A stretch of 64,000 nucleotides of DNA. Source: Bog-473 sp963850095. GTDB lineage: Bacteria > Actinomycetota > Acidimicrobiia > Acidimicrobiales > RAAP-2. Below are positions 1 to 9,381 of this stretch, piece by piece (position 1 is the stretch's first letter; each line of letters starts with the position of its first letter). Under the pieces are notes generated by a model. That model did no database searches, had not been told where the DNA came from, and was given only the letters and a program-made list of their open reading frames with translations. The position numbers and the translations under genes are program-made. Location of the stretch: NCBI GenBank assembly GCA_963850095.1, contig CAWKJX010000008.1, positions 248,001-312,000 on the forward strand, read 5' to 3'.

Positions 1-717
1 TCCTACGCGCAGATCGTGTCCAGCGGACATCCCGTCTATTGGGATTCGACCACCAACACTGCGTGGACGTCGTACCGGGTGGGGACCCAGTGGCATGAGA
101 CCTTCTTTGAAGATCCGACCTCTCTTTATGAAGTGGCGCAGGTGGCCTCCTCGAGCGACCTGGCCGGACTTGGAATCTGGGCACTAGGCATGGATGGAAA
201 CGATCCCGCCATGTTGGCAGCACTCCTCGGGTTCGCTCCGGCAGCGAAGGATTCGGAGGCGGGTCCGACCACGACACAGTCCGCTTCCGCCAGCACCACT
301 GCCACCACCACTTCGACGTCTTCGCCGACGAGCACCACCAGCTCCACCACGACGAGTGCACCTCCAACGACGATTACCTCGGAGACGACCAGCACGGAAC
401 CGGCGAGCACTTCGACGTCGTCGACGAGCTCGACCACCACCACCTCGCAGCCTGCACCAAATTATCGACACTCAGGTGACTGGAACGGTCAAACAGTGAC
501 TCTGACACCCTGGTCTGGCAGCTCTCCCCCGGAGTCCGGAGCAACCATTGGACAACTCACCGGCTTCTCCACGAACGATCCGAGCACGTCTTGTCTGATG
601 AACGAGCCCGGCTTGACCGTCGAGTCTTTCTCCGGCAGTACCACAAAGGATATCGTCCTTGCTACCGAACCCACTGATTGTGCCAATGCGATCTTCACCT
701 TTACCGCACCCACGTAG
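1..717 (+). CDS. C-terminal part of a secreted GH18-like glycosidase (5' end outside window)
   Basis: The frame is open from base 1, so the start lies upstream of the window. The first 75 or so residues resemble the last strands of a GH18 chitinase-like barrel: a YWDSTTNTAW segment, a WHETFFEDPTSL segment and the late motif GLGIWALGMDGND, which in this family closes the barrel. A Thr/Ser-rich linker of about 70 residues follows, then a 75-residue C-terminal domain I do not recognise, perhaps for binding carbohydrate. There is no C-terminal membrane anchor. The catalytic DxxDxDxE motif would lie upstream and cannot be checked. Its neighbours are glycosyltransferases, so it may trim or remodel an exported glycan. 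GH18 is inferred from the C-terminal motifs only. Confidence 0.6.
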   Translation, partial: SYAQIVSSGHPVYWDSTTNTAWTSYRVGTQWHETFFEDPTSLYEVAQVASSSDLAGLGIWALGMDGNDPAMLAALLGFAPAAKDSEAGPTTTQSASASTTATTTSTSSPTSTTSSTTTSAPPTTITSETTSTEPASTSTSSTSSTTTTSQPAPNYRHSGDWNGQTVTLTPWSGSSPPESGATIGQLTGFSTNDPSTSCLMNEPGLTVESFSGSTTKDIVLATEPTDCANAIFTFTAPT

Positions 718-811
718 AACCCGCCTATAACCGAACATGAAGCAGATCAATGCACTTTGAAGGTGAATCCGTATTGCGTTTCGCGACGGAAAGTAGTCAG
801 GGACTCTGACG

Positions 812-2597
812 ATGGATCACCTGGCCACGGTGACAACACTCATTCGCCCGGAAGCGGCAGAGCCGTCAACCGCCAGTCACGCTCTACCCGATCCGGATCC
901 TTCGGGGGGCCTATCAGTACCTAAGGCCGCGAAGCGCAAAACACTCCCGCGGAGACTTTTTTCCGAGGGGGGCCTGGTGTTCCTCATCTCGTGCGCTTCC
1001 TACATCGTCGCCGGGATCCTGCTGGACTTTCACTACGACTCCTTCAATGGCGACGCGGTGTCACGGATGGCTAACGGCTTCTACGTGCTCTATTCTCGCG
1101 ACCCCCACCTGGCAGCGATTGGTTTTGTGTGGAATCCAGGCACGTCAATCGCCGACCTCGTGCCACTGCTCTTCTACCCACTGTGGACACCCTTGGCTTC
1201 GCATATGTTCGCCGCGAGCCTGGTGAGCGCCGTGTGCATGGCGGGAGCCGTCTATCAGGTCCGCTGCACGCTAGCTGAATGGGGCGTCACCCGTGTGGCC
1301 CGAGTAGTCCTCGTGGTGATCCTTGCCACCAACGGGATGATCGTCTACTACGGCGGCAATGGTATGAGTGAGGGACTTTACCTGTTCACTCTTCTCGCCA
1401 CGTGCCGGTATCTCTTGCGATGGCTCCGGCAGAACGATCTCCATTCGCTTGTTTTCGCCGGCATCGCCCTCGGCTTGTGCTACCTCACCCGCAACGAGGC
1501 GGTAGGGCCTGCCATGCTCGCCGGAGCTGTGGTCCTCGGTGTCGCCGGCGCCCGGAGTTCGGCGGTGGGAATGCAACGGGTCTGGGCGGGAATGGCCGAT
1601 GCCGTCATCTTCGAGATCCCATTTATCTTCACATTCGTCGGCTGGGTCGTGGTCAGTGACGTGATCACAGGGTCGCCGTTCCAGCAGTTCACCTCGGTCT
1701 ACGGCACGACGTCGCAGATCAAGGTGGCCGGGACTGTCGCGCTGAACGATAGGATCCTCCAAGACGTTCACGATGTCTTTTATTTGGCTCCGGCCATTCC
1801 CGTCATCGCGATCATCGCGTTGTACGTTGCGTGGCGCCGCCGGGACCTCGGGGTGCTGGCGCCCATCAGCGTTGTCGGAGGTGGCTTGGCCTTCGATCTG
1901 CTCGCGTACGTAGCCAAATTCAATTCAGCCGTGGTTTCGGTACTTCATCACGGCCGTTCCCTTGGAGGTCCTCCTCGTCGGCAGCTTTTTTGCAACCATA
2001 CCCGCACTCTTCAGGTTTGGCGCCAGCGTGCTGGTTCCTGTTCGAAGACATCTGTGGTTCGGTACGAGCATCGCTGTGTTGACCTCCTTGGTGTTCCTGG
2101 TCCCCGCGTCCGCCACGACCATCATGGGTATGGCCAACCCCAAAGTCGGATACGAAGAAACACAACACCTCGGCTACATCTTCTTCAAACATCCGTCCGC
2201 ATTTGACAAAGAGGCACCGGCTACGTACCCGGCGATAGAGACGATCACGGACTATTTCACCCGCGAACACCTGGCTGACGGGCAGATCGTCGTCGACAAC
2301 TTCAGTGAATGCATTCCCAACGTCATTGTGGCTAGTCCGAATCCCGACATCTTCGTGATCCCTAACGACCGTGACTTCCAACGGACCCTGGCTGATCCGT
2401 TGACCTTCCATGCCCACTACATCCTTGATGTCGATCCGACCGGCGACGGTGCCTTGACCGCACCCAACCTCACCTTCCCGAATCTCTGGTCAACGGGTGA
2501 CAACTTCGCCAAGGTGGTGCATACGTTTCCCGCTGCGGGTGAGTGCCCCAAGTTTCGGCTGTTCAAAGTTTACGGTCACCCAAATCAAAGCATCTGA
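812..2597 (+). CDS. Multi-pass GT39/PMT-like membrane glycosyltransferase, one frameshift
   Basis: After a polar N-terminus of about 55 residues come many hydrophobic segments. The first loop contains FNGDAVSRMANGFYVLYSRDPH, shaped like the acidic first extracytoplasmic loop of polyprenyl-phosphate-sugar glycosyltransferases (GT39/ArnT-like). The motif YYGGNGMSEG in a later loop also fits. The frame breaks near 1922: the upstream frame reads AYVAKFN, and the protein continues in another frame as IQPWFRYFITAVPLEVLL to the stop at 2597. It is probably an indel error. The enzyme would move a sugar from a lipid carrier onto an exported acceptor. A 5-bp inverted repeat (GTCAG/CTGAC, 796-810) sits directly before the ATG. 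Substrate unknown. Confidence 0.65.
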
Positions 2598-2733
2598 CAC
2601 CAAGCTGGGCACCACTACATGACGAAATCAACCTGGCCGAGGGACGAGGTCCCGTTGGCATGTCCGAAGCCGAAATCAGATATGCGTTTGTGACGTAGGC
2701 ACAGGACAGATGCGGCGACGCCAGAACGGGGGC

Positions 2734-3666
2734 TTAGTGCGGGAGCTGATCCACCCCTATTTCGCCGGAGCGAATCCGCCGGACGCCCGCGGGACGATGA
2801 GTCAACAACCGATAGATACCTCGAAGGTCGTCAGCGGCCGTCTTGATGATATTGACCCGTGAATCGGGGTCATCGACCCAGTGCACGGGAACCTCACCGA
2901 TACGCAGGCCCATCCTCTCGGCAGTGACCAGCAGCTCCGTATCGAAGAACCACTGGTTGTCCTCGACCAGGGGCAGCAGCATCTCGGCTGCGTCCCGCCG
3001 TAGAGCCTTGAAGCCACACTCCGCGTCACTGAATCGGCCTCGCAGTGTGAGCTGGAGCAGAAGGTTGTAGGTCCTGGAGATGATCTCCCGCTTGGGACCA
3101 CGGACGACGAGCGCTCCCTGTGCAAGGCGCGAGCCTATGGCGACGTCACAGTGACCCGACAGGAGGGGAGCCACGAGTGGAAGCAGTCCGGTCAGCGAAG
3201 TGGATAGGTCGACGTCCATGTAGGCCACGATCGGTGCATCGCTGGTCGACCAGGCTTCTCGCAACGCGTAGCCGCGGCCCTTGCGCGGGAGGTGCATCGC
3301 AGCCACCCCTGGCATCCGGGACGCTAGTTGGGCAGCAACCTGGGCCGTCTCGTCGACGCTGGCATTGTCCACGATTGTGACGACCGCACGAAGAGGAAAC
3401 GATTCGTCGAGGAAGGTCCGGAGCGCCGTGATTCTCTCGACCAACTGGGCCGCCTCGTTGTAGACGGGCACGACAATTTCCACGTCCACCGGGACCCGCC
3501 GGGCATCGACATCAACCTGGAAAGGGGTCAGAGCCGGATGATCAGCCGAATTGACCGAGGTTACGGCTTCGCAAATCGGGGGCAGCCCGGCAGCCGGGGC
3601 ATTCGCCTCGATTCGCGAAAGGGTCTCTGTCACAGAGACATTTTCGCCACTCCGGGCAGGAGTCAC
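2734..3666 (-). CDS. GT2 glycosyltransferase, dolichyl-phosphate beta-glucosyltransferase type
   Basis: A 310-residue GT-A protein without membrane helices. The nucleotide-sugar core starts near residue 62 with EIVVPVYNEA; the DxD metal site is AYMDVDLSTS near residue 150. Later come RGPKREIISRTYN and FSDAECGFKAL, as in polyprenyl-phosphate glucose or mannose synthases. Such enzymes load a sugar onto a lipid phosphate carrier, the donor used by GT39-type transferases like the convergent neighbour. The start is the GTG at 3666; the first 55 residues are poorly conserved in character, so a later start is possible. An inverted repeat lies within these first codons (3623-3639). Family is clear; the sugar is not known. 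Confidence 0.8.
   Translation of the reverse strand: MTPARSGENVSVTETLSRIEANAPAAGLPPICEAVTSVNSADHPALTPFQVDVDARRVPVDVEIVVPVYNEAAQLVERITALRTFLDESFPLRAVVTIVDNASVDETAQVAAQLASRMPGVAAMHLPRKGRGYALREAWSTSDAPIVAYMDVDLSTSLTGLLPLVAPLLSGHCDVAIGSRLAQGALVVRGPKREIISRTYNLLLQLTLRGRFSDAECGFKALRRDAAEMLLPLVEDNQWFFDTELLVTAERMGLRIGEVPVHWVDDPDSRVNIIKTAADDLRGIYRLLTHRPAGVRRIRSGEIGVDQLPH
3623..3639. repeat. Inverted repeat, 8-bp arms with 1-bp centre
   Basis: GTCTCTGT and ACAGAGAC flank a single C. The repeat falls in the first codons of the GT2 gene as annotated. It could be an operator if the real start is downstream, or chance. Confidence 0.3.
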
Positions 3667-3883
3667 AAGCGAAAACGCCCTTATGACACAGAGAAGTTAC
3701 CTGTTGATCGCGCGCCGTTCGCCAGTAGTAAATCAAGGCCATTTGGGAGGATCTAACCTGCGTCCTCTTTGGGAAAGGCTCGGCCCCTAAAGCGTTCTGT
3801 GGTGGACCATGGGAAGCGGCGAACGTCTCCGCTGCCACCCGCCGCCCGTTGGACCGAAGTACGCAAGGGACGCAGGGGCGGAC

Positions 3884-5362
3884 TCAGGAAACCAACCTGA
3901 GGGGGGACGTCTCGGTCTCGAGATTGGCCTCTTGATCGAGCCCATGGGTGGTCTTCTCCCAGAAATGCGGCGTGGCCACCAGTTGCCACATCGCCTTTAC
4001 AGCAGCCATGGACATCATCACCCAATAGACGGGAGCGAGAATGGCGGCCAATACCAAGCTGTCACCTTGGACATGGCGAGCCGTGAGTACGGTCAGATAC
4101 CAGAGGATGAAATTGCCGAATACCCACAGAAACAGACCGACGTAGTACACGGGGGCCGGAAAGATCTCCAGCACGAACTGTGGCTGCGCGACAAACCACA
4201 GAATGGTCATGCCCCAGAACAGCGGGTTCAGAACAGCCAGTGTGGGTGTACCGCCCACGAAGGCCCACAGGTGGGCGACGCCCTTAAGCCCAATCTCCTT
4301 CCGGAGCTCGCGTGGTGAGCGAAGATGGATCAGGAATGTCTGCAGGTAGCCCTTGTACCACCGCGACCTCTGCTTCACCCAGTTGACGAAGTCACTATTG
4401 GCTTCCTCCAGCGTGGTCGACTCCAGCACCTTGATCTGCATATGTTGGCGGAAGATCCGAATCCCTAGGTCACAGTCCTCCGTAACGTTGTAAGGATCCC
4501 ACCCCCCGAGGGTCCGCAAACTGCTCCGTCGGAAGTGGTTCGACGTCCCTCCCAGTGGGATCGGCGCGCCAAGTGACACGAGGCCTGGCAGGAAGAACGA
4601 GAACCACATGGCGTACTCAATGGTGAACCACTTGGTGATCATGTTCTGAGTCGCGTTGCGGTATGAGAGCTTCGCCTGGATGCACGCTACCTCAGGGCCG
4701 GAGCGGGCCATGGCGACCGCCGCCCGCCGCAGCTGGAGGATGTCGGGGGTGTCCTCCACGTCGTACACGGCGATGAGTTCGCCCTTGGCCATGGTGAGAC
4801 CGAAGTTCAATGCTTTGGGCTTCGTCCGAGGCTCCGCTTCCGGAACGATGACCAATCGGAATGGCGCTGGTGGACTGGCGTCCTTTAGGACATCCAAAGT
4901 CTCATGATCGTCCTCTTCGATCAAAAGCAGGATCTCCAATCGGTCGCCTGGATAGTCCAACTCTGCCAGATTGTCGATCAGCTCGAGGATGACCGACGGC
5001 TCCTTGTAAGCAGGAATGAGAACCGTATAGAAGGGCAGCTCAGAATCGGGAACGCTCAGCGCCTCCTCGTCCATAACGACCTCAACGGCAGCTTCATTCA
5101 TCGATCGCCGGAAGAGATAGGTCCGGTAGAACACCGCCACCAGATAGGCCAAGGTGGCGAGAGCTATGACCACGATCAAGGTCACCCGGACGTCCAACAC
5201 CAAACCGATGACCAGTGCGGCGAGGATCCCGATCAGAAGGTTCCGTTGGCCCTGGGAGAGCAGGGTCCGGGCGGACACCTGAGGGACTCGTTCCGCCAGC
5301 CCCGAGATGCTCGCCTCCAGGCGGAGCTCGGCCTCGTCCTCGTCCATCGGAACCGGCTGCAT
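3884..5362 (-). CDS. Processive GT2 membrane glycosyltransferase (BcsA/NodC-like)
   Basis: About 492 residues. Two hydrophobic segments near residues 44-80 lead into a GT-A domain with the processive GT2 set: LIPAYKEPS, an acidic EEDD, the second Asp motif YDVEDTPD, the acceptor motif TEDCDLG and QRSRWYKG (the QxxRW motif). At least three more helices follow (for example around FWGMTILWFVAQ and VYWVMMSMAAV). Such proteins polymerise and export a beta-linked polysaccharide across the inner membrane. The ATG at 5362 is preferred over the TTG one codon before. No bcsB/bcsC or PilZ domain is visible. With the other surface GTs it suggests exopolysaccharide synthesis; the polymer is unknown. Confidence 0.85.
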   Translation of the reverse strand: MQPVPMDEDEAELRLEASISGLAERVPQVSARTLLSQGQRNLLIGILAALVIGLVLDVRVTLIVVIALATLAYLVAVFYRTYLFRRSMNEAAVEVVMDEEALSVPDSELPFYTVLIPAYKEPSVILELIDNLAELDYPGDRLEILLLIEEDDHETLDVLKDASPPAPFRLVIVPEAEPRTKPKALNFGLTMAKGELIAVYDVEDTPDILQLRRAAVAMARSGPEVACIQAKLSYRNATQNMITKWFTIEYAMWFSFFLPGLVSLGAPIPLGGTSNHFRRSSLRTLGGWDPYNVTEDCDLGIRIFRQHMQIKVLESTTLEEANSDFVNWVKQRSRWYKGYLQTFLIHLRSPRELRKEIGLKGVAHLWAFVGGTPTLAVLNPLFWGMTILWFVAQPQFVLEIFPAPVYYVGLFLWVFGNFILWYLTVLTARHVQGDSLVLAAILAPVYWVMMSMAAVKAMWQLVATPHFWEKTTHGLDQEANLETETSPLRLVS

Positions 5363-5647
5363 CAAGCCGGAACTTTACTCAGGCAGGCCTAGTGTGAACA
5401 CCGCGGCGTTGCGGCGGGAACATGGGCGATCGCCATATGTGTGGCCGGATGTCAAACGCCGAATGACATGCAAGTTACCGCCGGACGAACTTCAGGTTAA
5501 GCGAAAAAAGATCGCGGGCTCCGCCAACTACATTGTTGTGGTGTCCGGGGCACTCTTCACGGGGCTGGAGCAACGCATGCCACAATCCAGCCTGATGGCC
5601 GATCCCACAGACGCTCCAAGCGTTCTGCGATCGCTCGCAACCTGCCA
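5363..5647. other. Divergent intergenic region
   Basis: 285 bp between two divergent genes. It must hold both promoters. The only distinctive sequence I see is GGTTAAGCGAAAAAAGA at 5495-5511, which recurs upstream of the second WDWR gene. No RNA gene seen. Confidence 0.5.
5495..5511 (+). promoter_or_regulatory. Motif shared upstream of both WDWR genes (copy 1)
   Basis: GGTTAAGCGAAAAAAGA lies 137 bp before the first WDWR-motif gene. A near-identical copy, GGTTGAGCGAAAAAGAC, lies at 14561-14577 before the second one. Function is inferred only from recurrence. Confidence 0.35.
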
Positions 5648-6883
5648 ATGAGCGACCAAATGGGGTGGGCCGGGGTGACGACGAATGGCAAGCACGATGT
5701 TTACCGATCCTCGGCTGGCGACGAGGCATCCCGTGAAGTCGATGAGCTGTCCGTCGAAGAACGTTTAGAAGCATTGCTGCAAACGGTCAGGACCTGGGAT
5801 TGGCGCGCCGCATCCACCACGATGACCCCCGCTCCCGTTAAGGAGTCGACTGCGCCGGTCGTTCCTGAGACCGACACCGCCGCTCCAGAGGGCAATCTTC
5901 CGGAACCCGGCGCCGAGCCCCTGGGTCCGCCTATGCAGCCAAGTGCGCCCGGTGAGACTCAAACAGTCGTGCTCCCTTCATCGCCACGTCATGCCCGGAA
6001 AGAGCCACCCCCGATGGGGGAACCGAAAACGGCGCTGATCGAGACGGTGCCGCCCGCACCTCCGGAGTCTCCGCCACCGACAGCGGCTGTCTTCCTGCCG
6101 TCGAATGCGGAACCCCAGACGGTACTGACCGAGCCGATGATTGCGGCACCTGGTGTTACTCCGGCCGTGGTACCGGCCGTCGTCATGCCGTTCGGTGTGG
6201 AAGCCGAAGGCGCCGCGCCCGGGACGATCGGTTCGACAGACCAGGGGCCCGTCGATGGCGCCTCACCTTCGGCCGAACCCTATACAGACGCCAGGAACAT
6301 GACGCGGCGCTCGCGGACAAGCATCCTGCTGCTCTGCCTTGCGGCCGTTGCGGCAGTCCTGACCGTTTTCGCCGTCATACATTTCATTTCCGCGAGCCGG
6401 CACGACTCGGGCACGAGTGGTACGACGGCCACGACCGGGTCGACCGCCACGACGGCCGTGACCCGCGCCACCGGGTTGACTCATCCGGCGCCGATCCCGA
6501 GTGCAGAGTTGGCCGACTACGAGACGGACGCCCAAGCCCTGGTGCAGGCGAATACGGCTTCGGCCAGGTCATTGGCGGGCGTCGGCACCGCACCCACTCC
6601 CGCCGACGTGGCGCCCGTGGCTGCCACGTACTCCAAAGCGGTGAACCTCTATCACCTCCAGCTCTCATTGTTCACCTGGCCTGCTTCGATGCAGAGCGAG
6701 GTCCAGACCGACGAGGCAGAACTTGCGATCCTGGGTTCCCTCCTCAACTCTGCAGCCTCCGTCGCTCCCACCGGAGTCGCGACTTGGCTCACCCAGCTGA
6801 GGCAGCAAGGCGCCCAAGCCGAGGCCGCAGACAACGCCGTCCGTCAGGACCTCGGCTTGTCGAAAACAGCGACCTTCCCGTAG
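5648..6883 (+). CDS. Single-pass membrane protein with N-terminal WDWR motif and Pro-rich region
   Basis: No known family recognised. The cytoplasmic part starts with a short acidic region and the motif RLEALLQTVRTWDWR near residues 41-55, then about 150 residues rich in Pro, Ala, Glu and Val. A single membrane helix (ILLLCLAAVAAVLTVFAVI, about residues 225-243) is followed by a Thr-rich stretch and an extracytoplasmic domain of about 130 residues that looks helical and has no Cys. A second gene at 14822 has nearly the same WDWR motif, a Pro-rich middle and a membrane helix, so the two are probably paralogues or share a partner. The gene diverges from the processive GT2. The ATG has no strong Shine-Dalgarno sequence. 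Confidence 0.65.
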   Translation: MSDQMGWAGVTTNGKHDVYRSSAGDEASREVDELSVEERLEALLQTVRTWDWRAASTTMTPAPVKESTAPVVPETDTAAPEGNLPEPGAEPLGPPMQPSAPGETQTVVLPSSPRHARKEPPPMGEPKTALIETVPPAPPESPPPTAAVFLPSNAEPQTVLTEPMIAAPGVTPAVVPAVVMPFGVEAEGAAPGTIGSTDQGPVDGASPSAEPYTDARNMTRRSRTSILLLCLAAVAAVLTVFAVIHFISASRHDSGTSGTTATTGSTATTAVTRATGLTHPAPIPSAELADYETDAQALVQANTASARSLAGVGTAPTPADVAPVAATYSKAVNLYHLQLSLFTWPASMQSEVQTDEAELAILGSLLNSAASVAPTGVATWLTQLRQQGAQAEAADNAVRQDLGLSKTATFP

Positions 6884-6916
6884 TTCGTCCCGCTGCCGCG
6901 ACCTACACGGCTGGCT

Positions 6917-7552
6917 TTAAGCCCCAGGGTCGGCTGTCGTTGGAGGTGCAACCCGGCTGCGCGCCGCGTTGAAGATCAGTCGTACTACGGCACCGATGAT
7001 CGCTAGGTCGAGCAACATTTGTGCGGAAACGACGAGGCGGGCCGTATCGGTACGCGGGGTGATGTCGCCGAAGCCCACCGTCGAGAAGATGCTGACGGTG
7101 AAGTAGAGGGCTCGGACGTGGTCGAGCTGCTGTGTGAAGGTCTTGACCGATTCGTGCGACATGGCGAGGTAGATCGAAGAGAACAAGGCGAGGAACAGAG
7201 CGATGACGACGCCGAGGGCCTCCACCGCTCGTAGCTCGGGCAAACGTGCCGCGGCGATGCGGCGGATCTGCCAGGCCAGCACCGCGCCGACGAGCGCAAT
7301 GTCGACACCCAGGCGGGTGAACGCCCGCAGCCCCGACTCGTGAGCGATGGGGAGGGCGGCGTAGGCGCCGAAGATGAGGACCCAGGCCAGCACCACGCTG
7401 GCGGCGCACACGAGCATGGCGCGTCGGCGTTCCCCCGAGGGGAGATCGGCCAACCGGAGCGGTTCGGCAGGTGTGCTGCGCTGGCCCAGTCGGGCCCGGA
7501 TCCCAGCGGGGCTCGGGGGGTCATTTGGAGAATCGGGCTCCACGAAGGCCAA
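6917..7552 (-). CDS. Potassium channel with TVGFGD selectivity filter
   Basis: A 211-residue protein with four hydrophobic segments, near residues 45-69, 80-97, 109-130 and 170-193. Between the last two lies a pore loop, YFTVSIFSTVGFGDITP, holding the K+ filter TVGFGD. This is the architecture of the two-helix pore ion channel 2 family with two extra N-terminal helices. No RCK or other regulatory C-terminal domain is present. It would allow K+ flux across the inner membrane. It converges on the upstream WDWR gene with 33 bp between the stops. No sign of regulation seen. Confidence 0.85.
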   Translation of the reverse strand: MAFVEPDSPNDPPSPAGIRARLGQRSTPAEPLRLADLPSGERRRAMLVCAASVVLAWVLIFGAYAALPIAHESGLRAFTRLGVDIALVGAVLAWQIRRIAAARLPELRAVEALGVVIALFLALFSSIYLAMSHESVKTFTQQLDHVRALYFTVSIFSTVGFGDITPRTDTARLVVSAQMLLDLAIIGAVVRLIFNAARSRVAPPTTADPGA

Positions 7553-7734
7553 CCTAACGAAGCTGAGGGGGCGCTGGGTGCCGTAGGGGGTACTAGCCCC
7601 ACGGCCGAATACAGGTACTACCGTCCCTTTCTTTTTGCGTCCGAGGGAGCAAAATTGGGCTGGAGCGGACGGGTGGCTCCGGGGGACGGCACCTGATCAC
7701 GTTCCAGAAAGAACGACAGGTGAAAGGGGAACCA

Positions 7735-8422
7735 ATGAAGGATTCGAGTTTGAACCGATTTATGTGGTTGATCGGCCTCGCAGCGTCGGCGTTGATCTTC
7801 GTCTCGTTCGGCCGCTCTCGAACGGCACGCCGACGAGAACCGTCGGTGCGACCGTGGCTCACTGGTACAACACGCACGTCAATGCGCAGTGGGCCACCAT
7901 CTGGATGGTGGGGCTGGCGCTCTTCCTGATCTTGATCTTCGTGTCCCAGCTGCGCACGGTGCTGGTCGAGTCGGGCGGTCAGCGACTGTGGCCCAACGTG
8001 GCCTTTGCCTCGGGCATCATCCTGATCGGCGGGATCATCGTCGCCGGGAGCTTCGAGATCACCATCATTTTGGCGGCGCACAACCACGACTTCGCCGTGG
8101 CGCACTTCGTCAACTTCTACTCACAGAACAACGAGTTGTTGATCCTCGCCGGCGTCGATTTCCTGACCCTCTCAACCGGACTTGCCATTCTCCTCAACCG
8201 CGGCATCGCTCCGCTGCCCAAACTGCTCGGGTGGTACTCCGTCCTGGTCGGCGTGGTGGGTGCGGCCGGACCGCTCAGCTTCTTTGCCATCTTCGGCTTT
8301 CCCATCTGGCTCATCGCTACGGGCATCGTCATCGCGGTGAAGCAGTCGCGGGGCACGCTGGGCGGAGACTCCGGTGGTGGCGCCTCGGTCAGCCCTCCAC
8401 CAAGGAGGCGGTCGCCGCGTAA
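7735..8422 (+). CDS. Small multi-pass membrane protein, unknown function, frameshifted
   Basis: The start ATG at 7735 follows AAAGGGGA at good spacing. The first helix (FMWLIGLAASALIFVSF) is in one frame; the frame breaks near 7808, after which the protein continues through further helices (WATIWMVGLALFLILIFV, ASGIILIGGIIVAGSF, LLGWYSVLVGVVGAAG, FFAIFGFPIWLIATG). A second break near 8395 is needed to reach the stop at 8420-8422. About 228 codons and five helices. I do not recognise the family; it resembles small actinobacterial integral membrane proteins without enzymatic motifs. It converges with sucD, and a 13-bp hairpin lies between the two. Confidence 0.6.
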
Positions 8423-8436
8423 TTCGGTTTCACCAC

Positions 8437-8477
8437 GCCATCGTGCGGGTGGTTCAGCCGAGCCCCCGCACGATGGC
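8437..8477. terminator. Bidirectional terminator hairpin, sucD stop codon in the loop
   Basis: Perfect 13-bp stem: GCCATCGTGCGGG (8437-8449) pairs with CCCGCACGATGGC (8465-8477), loop of 15. It covers the last seven codons of sucD and holds its stop codon (8454-8456) in the loop, between two convergent genes. No long U tract. Confidence 0.7.
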
Positions 8478-9342
8478 CACCATCTTCTCGCCGCACTCGG
8501 TCGGGTTCTGGGCCACCTGCACGCCGGCGGCGGAGAGGGCTGCCATTTTGGCCTGGGCCGTGCCCGAGGAGCCCGAGATGATGGCGCCGGCGTGGCCCAT
8601 TTTGCGGCCGGGCGGCGCCGTGACGCCGGCGATGTAGGCCGCTACGGGCTTGGTCACCTGTTCCTTGATGAACTCCGCCGCCCGCTCCTCCTCGGAGCCG
8701 CCGATTTCGCCGATCATCATCACGGCCTTGGTGTCGGGGTCCTCCTCGAAGGCGCGCAGGCAGTCGATGAAGTTGGTGCCCGGGACCGGGTCCCCGCCGA
8801 TGCCGACGCACGTGGTCTGGCCGATGCCCTGCTGCGAGAGCTCGTGCAGCGCCTGATAGGTCAGCGTGCCCGAGCGCGAGACGATGCCCACCGGTCCCCC
8901 GGCCGCGCGATGTCGCCCGAGGTGATGCCGATGTTGCACTTGCCGGGGCTGATGATCCCCGGGCAGTTCGGACCGAGCAGCCGGGTGCCCGGGAACTCCT
9001 CGCCAGGCGGTTGTAGGTCAACGCCTCGTCCTGGGCCGGGATGCCCTCGGTGATGCAGACGATGAAGGCGATGCCGGCTTCGGCCGCCTCAATGATGGCG
9101 TCCGCTGCCGCCCGCGGCGGCACGCTGATGAAGGAGGCGGTGGCGCCCGTCTCCTTCACCGCCTCGGCCACCGAGGCGTAGACCGCAATGCCCTCGATCT
9201 CCTCGCCGCCCCGCTTGGGGTTGGTGCCGCCCACGATCTGGGTGCCGTAGGCCTTGTTGCGCAGGCCGTGGTAGAGCCCCTGGCTCGTTGGGCTGATGCC
9301 CTGGATCACAACCTTGGTCGTCTCGTCGACGAAGATGCTCAC
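8454..9342 (-). CDS. sucD: Succinyl-CoA ligase [ADP-forming] subunit alpha, frameshifted
   Basis: The alpha subunit binds CoA and carries the phosphohistidine of succinyl-CoA synthetase (succinyl-CoA + ADP + Pi = succinate + CoA + ATP). The N-terminus reads KVVIQGISPTSQGLYHG, then NKAYGTQIVGGTNPK and ISVPPRAAADAI. The C-terminal half has GIVSRSGTLTYQA and the active-site segment GRKMGHAGAIISGSSGTA with the His. About 296 codons, the usual length. The frame changes twice between about 8890 and 9010, but both parts are well conserved, so an indel error is likelier than a pseudogene. The gene follows sucC after 39 bp. Confidence 0.93.
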
Positions 9343-9381
9343 GTTTCTCTGTGTCCTCTCGGTCCGGGTGGGTGTTCGGGG

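Noticed and set aside
184..750. Several open frames on the minus strand and in other + frames over the GH18 linker
   Set aside because: They are Val- or Arg-rich shadows of the Thr/Ser-rich linker with no domain or start signal.
3542..3838. 98-residue minus-strand frame between the two GT2 genes
   Set aside because: It overlaps the start of the annotated GT2, has no recognisable motif and contains Cys-rich, low-sense sequence.
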